From the NCBI RefSeq assembly GCF_027912675.1, contig NZ_CP115758.1, positions 156,953 to 220,952 on the forward strand: DNA of 64,000 nt. Reading direction: 5' to 3'. Shown piece after piece: positions 34,985-43,716 of this stretch. Positions within the stretch are counted from its first letter, which is position 1. Every line of letters starts with the position of its first letter. A program made the position numbers and the translations under genes. This DNA comes from Paracoccus sp. SCSIO 75233 (GTDB taxonomy: Bacteria > Pseudomonadota > Alphaproteobacteria > Rhodobacterales > Rhodobacteraceae). Below the pieces are notes generated by a model that had not been told where the DNA came from, ran no database searches, and was given only the letters and a program-made list of their open reading frames with translations.

Positions 34985-36187
34985 TTAGCGGTCCTTTTGG
35001 TTGACGATCAGTTCTGCATTTTCGGGTAGTTCCGAAACAATGTTCACTTCGTCGACACGAATTCGTGTATGCAGTTTGAAGTTTTTGGCGGCGGCTGCTT
35101 CCGCAGCAGAAGCGTCGGCACCGTCTTCCAGCACAAGCGAGAGGCGGATCATGTCGCGATCGTTCTCGCGCGTTACCACGGCCTGCGCGGCCTTTGCGCC
35201 CGGCGTGCCGATGACAACTTCTTCAACCACGCGCGGATAAACGAAAATCTCGCGCACTTTGACCGCTGCCCCGACCCGTCCCTGCAATGCTGAAATCCGG
35301 CTGACGGTGCCATCCGCGTTGCTTTCCAGGGCAAAGGCGCTGTCGCCGGTGCCGAACCGGATCATCGGCCAGGTGGCATCGCGCGCGGTCACGACAACCT
35401 CGCCCGGTTCGCCATGGGCGACCTGTTCGCCGCTGACCGGATCGCAGATCTGCACCACGCGGTCGGGATGAACCAGATAGCCTTCGCCGCCATCCTCATA
35501 GGCGACAAGGCCTAGATCGGCGGTGGCATAGGCGGCCCAGGTGGACACGCCGTATTCGGCCTCGATCCGGCGGCGCTTGGCCATCCAGTCGCCCATCTCA
35601 CCGCCGAGGAAGGCTGTCTTCACCTTCCATGCGTCGCGGCCATAGGTTTCGATCACCTTGTCCGCCAGCGTCAGGAAAAACGCGGTCGAGGCGCAGATCG
35701 AAGTCACGCCGGTTTCGACGATGATCTGCGCCTGAAGCTCGGTATTGCCCACGCCGCCGGGAATCACCGTGGCACCTGCGGCCTGTGCCGCTTCGTCGAA
35801 CAGCAAGCCTGCGGGCACAAGATGATACATCCAGGTGTTCAGGATGATATCCCCCGGCCCCACGCCTGCCGCCTTGAAAAGCAGGTCCAGGCCATGACCT
35901 CCCTCGCCCGAAAGGGCCGGCTCGAAAATTGGGCCAGGGGACACGTAGATCCGTCCAATATCCTTCAGATCCGAGGCAAGGAATCCGCCGAAAGGCGGGT
36001 TCTCGCGCTGGATCTTCAGAAGCTCTTCTTTTTTCATCACTGGAAGTCGCGAGAGGTCCGCCACCGATGTGACGGCTGCCGGATCGAATCCGGCAGCCGT
36101 AAATCGCGATTTCAGGCCAGGAGCTTTTTCGGCCGCAGCGGCATAGGCTTGCGCTATATCTTTGTAGATATCATCAGACATTTCCAT
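34985..36187 (-). CDS. PaaK-like AMP-binding protein with degenerate nucleotide loop
   Basis: A 400-residue member of the phenylacetate-CoA ligase-type family (ICASTAFFLTLADKVIETYG, KTAFLGGEMGDWMAKRRRIEAEYG, PVSGEQVAHGEPGEVVVTARD). The P-loop that normally reads S-S/T-G-T-T-G-x-P is unusual: the equivalent stretch is IYVSPGPIFEPALSG (about residues 80-94), with no SGTTG. The later core GDSAF is partly kept. Either the enzyme uses a changed ATP site or it is a non-catalytic/regulatory homologue. It is the last gene of the transglutaminase-led operon. Confidence 0.72.
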   Translation of the reverse strand: MEMSDDIYKDIAQAYAAAAEKAPGLKSRFTAAGFDPAAVTSVADLSRLPVMKKEELLKIQRENPPFGGFLASDLKDIGRIYVSPGPIFEPALSGEGGHGLDLLFKAAGVGPGDIILNTWMYHLVPAGLLFDEAAQAAGATVIPGGVGNTELQAQIIVETGVTSICASTAFFLTLADKVIETYGRDAWKVKTAFLGGEMGDWMAKRRRIEAEYGVSTWAAYATADLGLVAYEDGGEGYLVHPDRVVQICDPVSGEQVAHGEPGEVVVTARDATWPMIRFGTGDSAFALESNADGTVSRISALQGRVGAAVKVREIFVYPRVVEEVVIGTPGAKAAQAVVTRENDRDMIRLSLVLEDGADASAAEAAAAKNFKLHTRIRVDEVNIVSELPENAELIVNQKDR

Positions 36188-36208
36188 GCCTCCTCGTCCA
36201 ATCGGGCG

Positions 36209-37018
36209 TTAAAGCGGGCAGTCCTTGCGGAAGTTTGGCGCGCGCTTCTCGCGGTGCGACAACACACCTTCCTTGACGTCCTCGCTCATAAAACCAAGCA
36301 TCTCCAGCGCGGTCGACGCATCAAAGATCGGCCCGGCCTGGCGCAGCCAGTTGTTCAGCGAATACTTGGTCCAGCGGATCGCGCTTTGCGAGCCGTTGGC
36401 CAGTTCGACAGCCGTGTCCAAAGCGATCTGCTGAAGCTCGTCATCCTCGACGCACATTGACACCAGACCGATGCGCTCGGCCTCTTCGCCCGACACCGGC
36501 TTGCAGGTCATCAGATAGTATTTCGCCTTGGCCATCGAGGTCAGCAGCGGCCAGATAATCGCCGCGACATCGCCAGCGGCAACGCCCAGACGCGGATGAC
36601 CATCGACAATCTTTGCCCGTTTCCCGGCGATCGAGATGTCGGCCAGGATGGCAACCACAAGGCCCGCGCCTGCCGCAGGGCCATTGATCGCGGAAATGAT
36701 CGGCTTGTTGCAGTTGATGATGTTGTAGACGAGATCCTTGGCTTCTTTCCACGTCTTCATGATCTCGTGCGAGTCGCCGATCATCTTCTCAATCAGGCTG
36801 AAATCGCCGCCCGCCGAAAACGCCTTGCCCGCGCCGGTCACGATGACCGCGTTGATGTCGGGGTCGCGGTCGATGTCGATCCACATGTCCGTCATCTGGG
36901 TGTGGGTTTCGGCATCCACCGAGTTGAAGCTCTCGGGCCGGTCGAACGTGATGCGCAGCACGCGATCCGCGGGATAGTCAAATTTCAGTTTGTCGTATTT
37001 TGCATAACGCTCCGACAT
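36209..37018 (-). CDS. Enoyl-CoA hydratase/isomerase (crotonase)
   Basis: A 269-residue crotonase with VTGAGKAFSAGGDFSLIE and INGPAAGAGLVVAILAD oxyanion-hole segments. The acidic positions after them read HPRLGVAAGDVAAIIWP, so the standard Glu pair is not present and the catalytic set is unclear. The C-terminal MSEDVKEGVLSHREKRAPNFRKD is typical. It lies between ACAD pair C and the PaaK-like gene on the same strand (27- and 21-base gaps). Confidence 0.85.
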   Translation of the reverse strand: MSERYAKYDKLKFDYPADRVLRITFDRPESFNSVDAETHTQMTDMWIDIDRDPDINAVIVTGAGKAFSAGGDFSLIEKMIGDSHEIMKTWKEAKDLVYNIINCNKPIISAINGPAAGAGLVVAILADISIAGKRAKIVDGHPRLGVAAGDVAAIIWPLLTSMAKAKYYLMTCKPVSGEEAERIGLVSMCVEDDELQQIALDTAVELANGSQSAIRWTKYSLNNWLRQAGPIFDASTALEMLGFMSEDVKEGVLSHREKRAPNFRKDCPL

Positions 37019-37045
37019 GGGTCTTTTCCTCCGTAGGGTATGGGT

Positions 37046-38197
37046 TCAGCCCGGCAGTCCGAGAACGGCCTTGGACAGGATGTTTCGCTGGATTTCGTTC
37101 GATCCGCCGTAGATCGTGGTCGGCCTGGCCTTGTAGAAGCTCGCAAGGACATCGACACTTACGTTGCCGACCTGAAGCGGGCCGACGGTGGCGCCATCGG
37201 GTCCGGCGGCCTCGATCATCAATTCGGTGATGCGCTGAAAGCACTCGGTCACCCAGATCTTGAGCATCGAGACATCCGCGCCCAGCGTTTCGCCGCGCTT
37301 CAACTGGTCGGCAAAGCGGGCATAAAGCGCCGCGTGATCCTCGACATCAAGCGCGGCCTGGGCAAAACGGTCGCGGAACACCGGATCGTCAAAGGCGCCA
37401 CGGCCCCGGGCAAAGCTCTCAAGCTGACCCAGGGCGTTCTGGGCCAGGCTGGGCGAGCCGATGAAGATGCGCTCAAAACTCAAGAGAGCCTTGGCCATGC
37501 TCCAGCCCTTGTTCAGCTCGCCCACGAGGTTTTCGCGCGGCGTGCGGGCATTGTCGAAGAAGACCTCGCAAAACTCGGTTTCCCCGGAAAGCGTGGTGAT
37601 CGTGCGCACCTCGACACCGCTCTGATCCATCGGCGCCAGGACAAAGCTGATGCCCTGTTGTTTCCTGGGCGTGTCCGGGTCGGTGCGCACCAGCATGAAG
37701 ATATGGGTGGCGTCATGCGCCATCGTGGTCCAGATCTTCTGCCCATTGATGACGAAGTCACCGCCGTCAATATCCGCGCGGGTGCGCAGATTGGCCAGAT
37801 CGGACCCAGCGCCCGGCTCTGAGTAGCCCTGGCACCAGATGTCTTCGCAACTCAGGATGCGCGGCAGCCAATAGTCTTTCTGCTCCTGTGTGCCGAACTT
37901 GATGATCAGCGGGCCGACCATCTGCACACCCATATCGCGCCCGCGATTGACGCCCCAGCGTTGCTGTTCTTCGTAAAAGATCAAGAGTTTGGCGGCGTTC
38001 AGCCCCATGCCGCCATATTCCGCAGGCCAGGCCGGTGCGACCCAGCCTCTGGCGTGCAGCTTGCGGTGCCAGTGCTTGATCTCGGCAAATTTGGGACGGT
38101 GCGGCAGGTGGCGCAGCTCCTCGGGATACTCGGCCTCAAAAAAACCGCGCACTTCCTTGCGGAACTCCGCATCGCTCATTGCGTTCCAGTCGGTCAT
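37046..38197 (-). CDS. Acyl-CoA dehydrogenase large subunit, pair C
   Basis: A 383-residue ACAD with QGYSEPGAGSDLANLRTRA, FVINGQKIWTTMAHDATHI and C-terminal TTIYGGSNEIQRNILSKAVLGLPG. This C-terminal YGGSNEIQ form with AVLGLP is common in the partner ACADs of heteromeric FadE pairs. It overlaps the stop of the preceding degenerate ACAD by 4 bases, giving the third such pair in the window, here with the small subunit first on the minus strand. Confidence 0.89.
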   Translation of the reverse strand: MTDWNAMSDAEFRKEVRGFFEAEYPEELRHLPHRPKFAEIKHWHRKLHARGWVAPAWPAEYGGMGLNAAKLLIFYEEQQRWGVNRGRDMGVQMVGPLIIKFGTQEQKDYWLPRILSCEDIWCQGYSEPGAGSDLANLRTRADIDGGDFVINGQKIWTTMAHDATHIFMLVRTDPDTPRKQQGISFVLAPMDQSGVEVRTITTLSGETEFCEVFFDNARTPRENLVGELNKGWSMAKALLSFERIFIGSPSLAQNALGQLESFARGRGAFDDPVFRDRFAQAALDVEDHAALYARFADQLKRGETLGADVSMLKIWVTECFQRITELMIEAAGPDGATVGPLQVGNVSVDVLASFYKARPTTIYGGSNEIQRNILSKAVLGLPG

Positions 38198-39318
38198 TGT
38201 GCGGCCCCCTCTTCTTCGCGCGCGTCGAACCAGGCCCGGCGGTGATAGGCGTCGTCGCCCAGCCAGGCCGACAGCACCAGCGCCCGGTTCAGATAAAGCC
38301 CGATATCGAATTCATCGGTGTAGCCGACCGCCCCGTGCAGCTGGATGGCGTCGCGGGTGACGTTCCTGGCGGCCGTGACCGCCCGTGCTTTGGCCCGGCT
38401 GGCCAGACGTGCGCGGATATTTGCGTCCGTTTCGCCGTCCATGCGCGTCAGAACTTCGCGCACCGCGGCCTGCGCGACCTCGCACATCACGTTCAGGTCG
38501 ACGGCGCGGTGCTGGATGACCTGGAAGGATCCGATCGGCTTGTCGAACTGCTCACGCGTCTTGATGTAGTCGAGCGTAATCTCGAAGGCGCGCTGGCTCA
38601 GGCCGACAAGCTCGGCCGCGGCAAGCGCCGTGGCATCGGCCACAGCCTCGGACAGTGCTTCCTGAACCGCTGCACCGCTGGCCAGCTCCGCAGCCGGTGT
38701 TCCCGAAAAGGAAAGCTCGCCCAGAGAACTGCCATCGGCCTGCGCACGCCCGGTCGTAACAAGCCCGTCCGCGCCGACCTCGGCCAGCACCAGAACCGGG
38801 CCATCATCGCCTTCGGCCACGACAAGGAAACCCTGCGATCCGGCCGCGCCGACCACCCAGGCCTTGCCGCCGAACAACTTTCCATCCGCATACCGGCAGG
38901 TCGCATCGGCAGGCGCACCGCCCGGACCACGTTCCTGCCAGGCAACCGCCAGCGAAGCCTCGCCGCCGATGAGTTGTGGCACCTTCGGATGATCCGGGCA
39001 AAGGCGGCGCAGAAGACCGAGGCTCAGACCGATCGTCAACACGACCGGTTCCGGGGCAATCACGCGACCGACCTCTTCGGCGATGATGCCGGCAGCGGCC
39101 AGGCCCATGCCAAGCCCGCCCTGATCTTCGGGCACCGCCACCCCGAAAACGCCGGCCTCGGCGAGTTCCCGGACCATCTCCGCATCGAAACCGCCCCCGG
39201 CATCACGAAGTTTTCGGGCTCTGTCACTTCCGCCCGCCCGTTCAAACAACGTGCGCGCGCTCTCGCGCAACAGGCGAAGGTCTTCTTGTTCGCTGGAAAG
39301 GATATCAGTCTGTGTCAT
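38194..39318 (-). CDS. ACAD-family small subunit (degenerate partner), pair C
   Basis: A 374-residue ACAD homologue starting MTQTDILSSEQEDLRLLRESARTLFERAG. There is no SEPxxGSD motif (the region reads VAWQERGPGGAPADATCRYADG), and the C-terminus is LYLNRALVLSAWLGDDAYHRRAWF without GGTxEIQ. The helix bundle TREQFDKPIGSFQVIQHRAVDLNVM is intact. It overlaps the upstream MaoC gene by 14 bases and the downstream ACAD by 4 bases. Confidence 0.84.
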   Translation of the reverse strand: MTQTDILSSEQEDLRLLRESARTLFERAGGSDRARKLRDAGGGFDAEMVRELAEAGVFGVAVPEDQGGLGMGLAAAGIIAEEVGRVIAPEPVVLTIGLSLGLLRRLCPDHPKVPQLIGGEASLAVAWQERGPGGAPADATCRYADGKLFGGKAWVVGAAGSQGFLVVAEGDDGPVLVLAEVGADGLVTTGRAQADGSSLGELSFSGTPAAELASGAAVQEALSEAVADATALAAAELVGLSQRAFEITLDYIKTREQFDKPIGSFQVIQHRAVDLNVMCEVAQAAVREVLTRMDGETDANIRARLASRAKARAVTAARNVTRDAIQLHGAVGYTDEFDIGLYLNRALVLSAWLGDDAYHRRAWFDAREEEGAAQ

Positions 39319-39754
39319 TTTGTTTTCGCTGGATCATCACGGGGGTGTCGGTCGAAAAAACGACCTCGCCCGCAGGGTTTTTGGCGCTGAGCGTATAGTG
39401 CAAAACACCTCTGTCGGGCTTGCTTTTTGACGGCGTGACCGCGTTGACCGTCAGTTCGACATCAAGGGGTTCGTTCGGGCGCACCGGCCGCAGCCAGCGC
39501 AGATTGTCAAAGCCCATGCCACCGATATTGGCGACATCGACCATCATTTCAGACATGACCGGCCTAAACACTTCCAGCATCGTCTGAAAGCCCGAGGCGA
39601 TCAGGCTGCCATGTATGGCGGTTGCATAGTTTTCGTCGGTGTGCAGCCGCTGCGGATCCCATTCCTCGGCAAACGCCTTTATCGAACCCGCGCTCATCGG
39701 AGCGCTGCGAAAGCGATAGACCTGGCCCGGCGAGAAGTCTTCCAGATACCTCAA
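39305..39754 (-). CDS. MaoC-like hotdog dehydratase
   Basis: A 149-residue single-hotdog protein, MRYLEDFSPGQVYRFRSAPMSAGSIKAFAEEWDPQRLHTDENYA. The D-x-x-R-L-H-T-D motif (Asp 33, His 37) matches the catalytic Asp/His of MaoC-type enoyl-CoA hydratases, unlike the two divergent single-hotdog copies at 1580 and 16295. The start is TTG at 39754, overlapping the transglutaminase-like stop, with GGAGGGTGCCTC upstream. It likely hydrates the enoyl-CoA made by ACAD pair C. Confidence 0.86.
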   Translation of the reverse strand: MRYLEDFSPGQVYRFRSAPMSAGSIKAFAEEWDPQRLHTDENYATAIHGSLIASGFQTMLEVFRPVMSEMMVDVANIGGMGFDNLRWLRPVRPNEPLDVELTVNAVTPSKSKPDRGVLHYTLSAKNPAGEVVFSTDTPVMIQRKQNDTD

Positions 39755-40470
39755 GAGGCACCCTCCTTTGCGAAACCGTCATCGTATCCGCTCGCATCCT
39801 TGGATATCCGGATGCGGTTGAATTCTTCCAGCTTCGGATAGGTTTCCTTGAACGCCACCAGGAACTCACCCATCGGCGCGTCGAAATAGAGACCACGGTC
39901 GTTCACATATTCCATGTGTCGGTGATTCTGTTCGTCGAACTCATGAAAGAGCGCGTCGTGATAGCCGTCGAAGACCAGGGGTTTGACCCCGAATCTTTCA
40001 CACAGTTCCATGTTGAATGCAGGTGTCACCTTGTAGGCCTCATTCCCCAACCACAGTTGAACGTAGCCGTGGTAGATAAAGAGATCGGTCCCCATCAACT
40101 CCTGCAACTTGGGTGTATTCAGGTGGTTGCGCACATCCGCGAACCCCAGTGCGGCTGGGATACCCACAGCACGCAGACAAGCCGCCAGCAGAATTGCCTT
40201 GGGAACGCAAAACGCCGCTTCCGCCCCAGCGATACGGCTGGCACGGTAAGAGTCCTCATCCAGCGCGAAACAATAGGGATCATAGCGAATATCGTCGCGC
40301 ACCGCTTCGAACAGGCGGACCGCCTTGTCTCGATTGGTTGCGTCCAAAGGAAGATCACGCAAAGCCGATGTCACGAAACCCTGCACTTCCAAGCTATCGC
40401 TTTCCACAAAGCGCGATGGCATGACATAACGCTCAGCATCAGTCGGCAGGTCATCGTCAGACTTGTCCAT
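39751..40470 (-). CDS. Transglutaminase-like domain protein
   Basis: A 239-residue cytoplasmic protein (no signal peptide) with a transglutaminase/cysteine-protease fold. Cys 88 (GAEAAFCVPKAILLAACLRAVGIPAALGFADV) and His 134 (IYHGYVQLWLG) fit the first two members of the catalytic triad. The third, usually Asp in V-D-P, is Thr 149 here (YKVTPAFN), so the mechanism is uncertain. It is the first gene of a beta-oxidation operon, an unexpected place for such a fold; amide or thioester hydrolysis or transfer is possible. The ribosome-binding site GGGGAGGGGCC is close to ATG. Confidence 0.8.
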   Translation of the reverse strand: MDKSDDDLPTDAERYVMPSRFVESDSLEVQGFVTSALRDLPLDATNRDKAVRLFEAVRDDIRYDPYCFALDEDSYRASRIAGAEAAFCVPKAILLAACLRAVGIPAALGFADVRNHLNTPKLQELMGTDLFIYHGYVQLWLGNEAYKVTPAFNMELCERFGVKPLVFDGYHDALFHEFDEQNHRHMEYVNDRGLYFDAPMGEFLVAFKETYPKLEEFNRIRISKDASGYDDGFAKEGAS

Positions 40471-40485
40471 TGGCCCCTCCCCTTT

Positions 40486-40501
40486 TCTAACAAGTGTTAG
40501 A
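40486..40501. promoter_or_regulatory. TCTAAC-N4-GTTAGA operator, transglutaminase-led operon
   Basis: A perfect 6+6 inverted repeat (TCTAACAAGTGTTAGA) 16 bases upstream of the transglutaminase-like start. Its size and symmetry are typical of TetR-type repressor sites. Three more sites of this form lie at 44147, 47746 and 60346. Confidence 0.7.
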
Positions 40502-40533
40502 TTACCGATTCAAAACCTGCCCGTCAACGGGAT

Positions 40534-41670
40534 TTACTCTGTCATCGGTTGGTCCACGCCATAACGCGCATTGTCTTTGCCCAAGGTGGCTGCAACTCCG
40601 ACCGAATTTCCCGAAGAACGGAACTCCGGCGCAATTGGCAGCGGCAAAGCGGGCGTGTTCCGGTCAGAGATTTTTACGGTCCGCCCGAACACGTCACGCG
40701 CTTTGAAATGCGGGTCGCGCGCCGCCTCGGCGGGCGTTTTCACGACCGAACAGCAGCAATCGGCCGCAGCCAGCAGAGGCTCCCAATGGGTCGAGGGGTG
40801 TTTCCTCAGACGACGCGCAACCTCCGCGGCACTGGCATCGGGATCGGACCAGTCATCGCGAAGTGCCACCGGCAAACCAATGACATCGCAGAACGACTGC
40901 CAGAACTTTTCTTCCAACGCGCCGACGGCGATCTGACGCCCGTCCGCAGCCGTATAAAGCCTATACCGGGCCAGGCCACCCGTCAGGCGGCTGCTACCGT
41001 TTTTAATGTTCTGCCCGGCAATCACACCTTCGGCATGGGCCCAATAGGCAAAGGCGAACGCCCCCTCGGACATTGCGATATCCAGATGCGTCCCCTGCCC
41101 GCTTGCCTGCCGCGCAATCAGGGCCAGCAGGATATTCATCACTGCAGGATAGGTTCCGCCTCCGATATCGGCGACCAGTCCGAACGGTGCCGTTGGCTGG
41201 TCATCCGGTCCGCGACTGAGCGACAGGATACCCGCATCACCGACGTAGTTGAGATCGTGGCCGGCTGCGCTGGCCTTTGGTCCGGTCTGGCCATAGCCGG
41301 TGATCGAACAATAGATGAGACCGGGATTGATCTCGCGCAGAGCATCATAACCAAGCCCGAGCCGGTCCATCACGCCGGGACGGAACTGCTCTACCAGAAC
41401 ATCGGCCTTCTCGATCAAGGGGCGCAGCCATTCCACTGCACCCCTCGACTTGAGGTCGATGGCAACCGATCGCTTGCCGTGGTTCAACACGGCAAATCCG
41501 ATGCTCTCTCCGTCGATCTTGGGCTCCGTGTGGCGCGCGTCCTCGCCGACTCCGGGCCGTTCGAACTTGATTACTTCGGCCCCGACCTCGGACAGCATGA
41601 GCGTCGCCATCGGACCGGGAAGAAGTGTGCTGAAATCCAGCACCAGGATATCCTTGAGCGGTTGAGCCAT
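40534..41670 (-). CDS. Alpha-methylacyl-CoA racemase-like CaiB/BaiF protein
   Basis: A 378-residue family III protein. Two residues characteristic of alpha-methylacyl-CoA racemase are visible: His 138 in AAGHDLNYVGDAG and Asp 168 in LVADIGGGTYPAV. Such racemases interconvert 2R- and 2S-methylacyl-CoA so that ACADs can act, which implies a 2-methyl-branched substrate. ATG 41670 with TGAGG upstream is preferred over TTG 41688. It overlaps no gene, but follows the double-hotdog hydratase by 10 bases. Confidence 0.86.
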   Translation of the reverse strand: MAQPLKDILVLDFSTLLPGPMATLMLSEVGAEVIKFERPGVGEDARHTEPKIDGESIGFAVLNHGKRSVAIDLKSRGAVEWLRPLIEKADVLVEQFRPGVMDRLGLGYDALREINPGLIYCSITGYGQTGPKASAAGHDLNYVGDAGILSLSRGPDDQPTAPFGLVADIGGGTYPAVMNILLALIARQASGQGTHLDIAMSEGAFAFAYWAHAEGVIAGQNIKNGSSRLTGGLARYRLYTAADGRQIAVGALEEKFWQSFCDVIGLPVALRDDWSDPDASAAEVARRLRKHPSTHWEPLLAAADCCCSVVKTPAEAARDPHFKARDVFGRTVKISDRNTPALPLPIAPEFRSSGNSVGVAATLGKDNARYGVDQPMTE

Positions 41671-41680
41671 CTTCACTGCC

Positions 41681-42538
41681 TCAGGCAAAGCGCGCCGCGC
41701 CGTTGTTCAGAACAACCACGTCGCGTGCAGGAATAGACGCTCGAAACCGGGCCTCGCCGTCCTCTTCCCAGATTTCGAACCGCACGGTTTCGCCGGGATA
41801 GACCGGAGCCGAGAACCGAACATCCAGACCGACAAGCCGGGCAGAATCATAGTCCAGCAACGTCTTGAGAATCGCCCGGGCGGCCAGACCATAGGTCGCC
41901 AAACCGTGCAGGATCGGGCGGTCGAACCCGACCGACCGCGCGACATCGGGGTCGGCATGCAGCGGGTTCATGTCGCCGCTGAGCCGGTAGATCAGCGCCT
42001 GGCGCGGAAGCGTCTCGATATCACATATGTGATCGGGCACCCGGTCCGGCAGCACCGCCGGCGTCGGGCCGGGCCTGTTCTCGCCGCCGAATCCGCCGTC
42101 GCCCCGGGCGAAGGCCGACATCGCGACGCGTGCCAGCTTGTCGCCGCTGTCCGCGTCGATGATCTCGCGGCTTTGATAGATCACAGCGCCCTTGCCCTCG
42201 CCCTTGTCCGAGATGAAGTCGATCTGGCTGCGGCCGACAATCCGGCCATGTGTCGGCAGCGGCTTGTAGATGTCGAGCCACTGTTCTCCGTGCAGCACTT
42301 TTTGCCAGTTTACGCCGGTCTTGGGATCGCGCAGCCAGAAGCCGGGATACCCCAAAATGACCGCCATCGAGGGAACCGCCTTCAGACCGTCCTCATAGAC
42401 AAAGGCCAGTTCTTTCTTGTCTGTCGGATCTTCGCCGAACCCCAGCCCGAGTGCGTAAAGGATGGTATCCCGCTCGGTCAGAGTCTGCTTGATCTCTTCG
42501 AAATCCCAATTCGAAAGTGCTTCGAAATCCAGTGGCAT
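41681..42538 (-). CDS. Double-hotdog MaoC-type 2-enoyl-CoA hydratase
   Basis: A 285-residue protein with two hotdog domains, as in the hydratase 2 part of peroxisomal multifunctional enzyme type 2. The second domain carries YRLSGDMNPLHADPDVARSVGFDRPILHGL, with the Asp and His of the hydratase 2 motif. This class makes 3R-hydroxyacyl-CoA and tolerates bulky, branched or steroid-like acyl chains. It sits next to the racemase and thiolase-like genes, completing an alpha-methyl-branched beta-oxidation set. Confidence 0.9.
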   Translation of the reverse strand: MPLDFEALSNWDFEEIKQTLTERDTILYALGLGFGEDPTDKKELAFVYEDGLKAVPSMAVILGYPGFWLRDPKTGVNWQKVLHGEQWLDIYKPLPTHGRIVGRSQIDFISDKGEGKGAVIYQSREIIDADSGDKLARVAMSAFARGDGGFGGENRPGPTPAVLPDRVPDHICDIETLPRQALIYRLSGDMNPLHADPDVARSVGFDRPILHGLATYGLAARAILKTLLDYDSARLVGLDVRFSAPVYPGETVRFEIWEEDGEARFRASIPARDVVVLNNGAARFA

Positions 42539-42561
42539 GATCTTTCCTCCCTTAGTTGCCG

Positions 42562-43713
42562 TCAGAGCGTGTTTTGCGATCCAAGTATGGCCGTGACCTG
42601 ACTGGACAGCACACCGCCGTTGCCATGCGCCAGCGCCAGATCAATATCCTTCAACTGAATGCCCGGCGCGTCGCCACGGATCTGACGAGCAGCCTCGATC
42701 ACTGTGAAGATACCGTACATCCCGGGGTGCACACAGGACAGGCCTCCGCCATTCGTGTTCACCGGCAAGGCCCCGCCAGGCGCGATGCGCCCGCCCTGGA
42801 CAAAGGCCCCGCCATCGCCCTTGGCGCAGAACCCCAGATCTTCAAGAAACAGGATGGTATTGATGGTGAAGGCATCATAGAGCTCGACCGCCTGGATATC
42901 CGCAGGGGTCACGCCGGCCGTCGCAAAGGCGCGCGCGCCCGAGTCGCGGGCTGCGGTCACGGTGAAATCCTTCATCTGCGAAATCTGCCGGTGCGAGCTC
43001 TCCGCCGCACTGCCCAGCACATAGACAGGCGCCTTCGGGAAATCCCGGGCGCGGTCCGCGCGGACCATTACGATCGCGCCGCCACCGTCGGTGACAAGAC
43101 AACAGTCGCGCACGGTCAATGGATCGCCCACCATGCGCGCACCCAGCACGTCCTCGCGGGTCAGCGGGCCGCGCTCGAACGCTTCGGGGTTGCGCTGCGC
43201 CCAGGCCCGCGCGGCGACGGCCACGTCGGCCAGCTGTTCGCGGGTGGTGCCATATTCATGCATGTGCCGCGCCGCCGCCATCGCATAGGCCGAGATCGGA
43301 TAGCGCGGATTATACGGCGCCTCGTAGGCCGGCGGACGTGAAGCGGTCACCAGTCTGCCCGACGCGGTGCGCTGGTTGGAGCCATAAACAATCAGCGCGA
43401 CATCACACAGACCGGCGTCCAGCGCCATGGTCGCGGACGTCAGGTAGTTTACGAAGGACGAACCGCCCGACATCGTGCCATCAATGAAACGGGGCTGGAT
43501 GCCCAGATACTCCGCCGCCATAAGCGCCGGCATGCTGTCTTCCATCATGGTGCAAAACAGCCCGTCGACGTCGGACAGTTTCAGCCCGGCATCGCCAAGC
43601 GCCGCAAGCGCAGATTGCGCCATGACATCATAGGCCGTCAGGCCATGGGCTTCTCCGAAACCGGCATGACCAGTTCCCACGATGGCGGATTTCCCCCGAA
43701 GTTCAATGGTCAT
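42562..43713 (-). CDS. Thiolase-like (SCP-x/Ltp2-type) protein, copy 3
   Basis: A 383-residue thiolase-like protein with GGSSFVNY (83-90) in place of the nucleophilic-Cys motif, ELYDAFT (Tyr 279), LGFCAKGDGGAFV and NTNGGGLSCVHPGMYG (His 329). It matches copy 2 closely through the whole length, e.g. YGSNQRTASG, EQLADVAVAARAWAQ and GGVLSSQVT near the end. The start codon is 3 bases after the DUF35 stop. With its partner it probably catalyses the final carbon-carbon cleavage of the racemase/hydratase pathway. Confidence 0.87.
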   Translation of the reverse strand: MTIELRGKSAIVGTGHAGFGEAHGLTAYDVMAQSALAALGDAGLKLSDVDGLFCTMMEDSMPALMAAEYLGIQPRFIDGTMSGGSSFVNYLTSATMALDAGLCDVALIVYGSNQRTASGRLVTASRPPAYEAPYNPRYPISAYAMAAARHMHEYGTTREQLADVAVAARAWAQRNPEAFERGPLTREDVLGARMVGDPLTVRDCCLVTDGGGAIVMVRADRARDFPKAPVYVLGSAAESSHRQISQMKDFTVTAARDSGARAFATAGVTPADIQAVELYDAFTINTILFLEDLGFCAKGDGGAFVQGGRIAPGGALPVNTNGGGLSCVHPGMYGIFTVIEAARQIRGDAPGIQLKDIDLALAHGNGGVLSSQVTAILGSQNTL

Positions 43714-43716
43714 GGC

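Noticed and set aside
42022..42031. Fourth copy of the CACATATGTG decamer.
   Set aside because: It lies inside the double-hotdog hydratase coding sequence (codons for DHICDI), so it is most likely chance.
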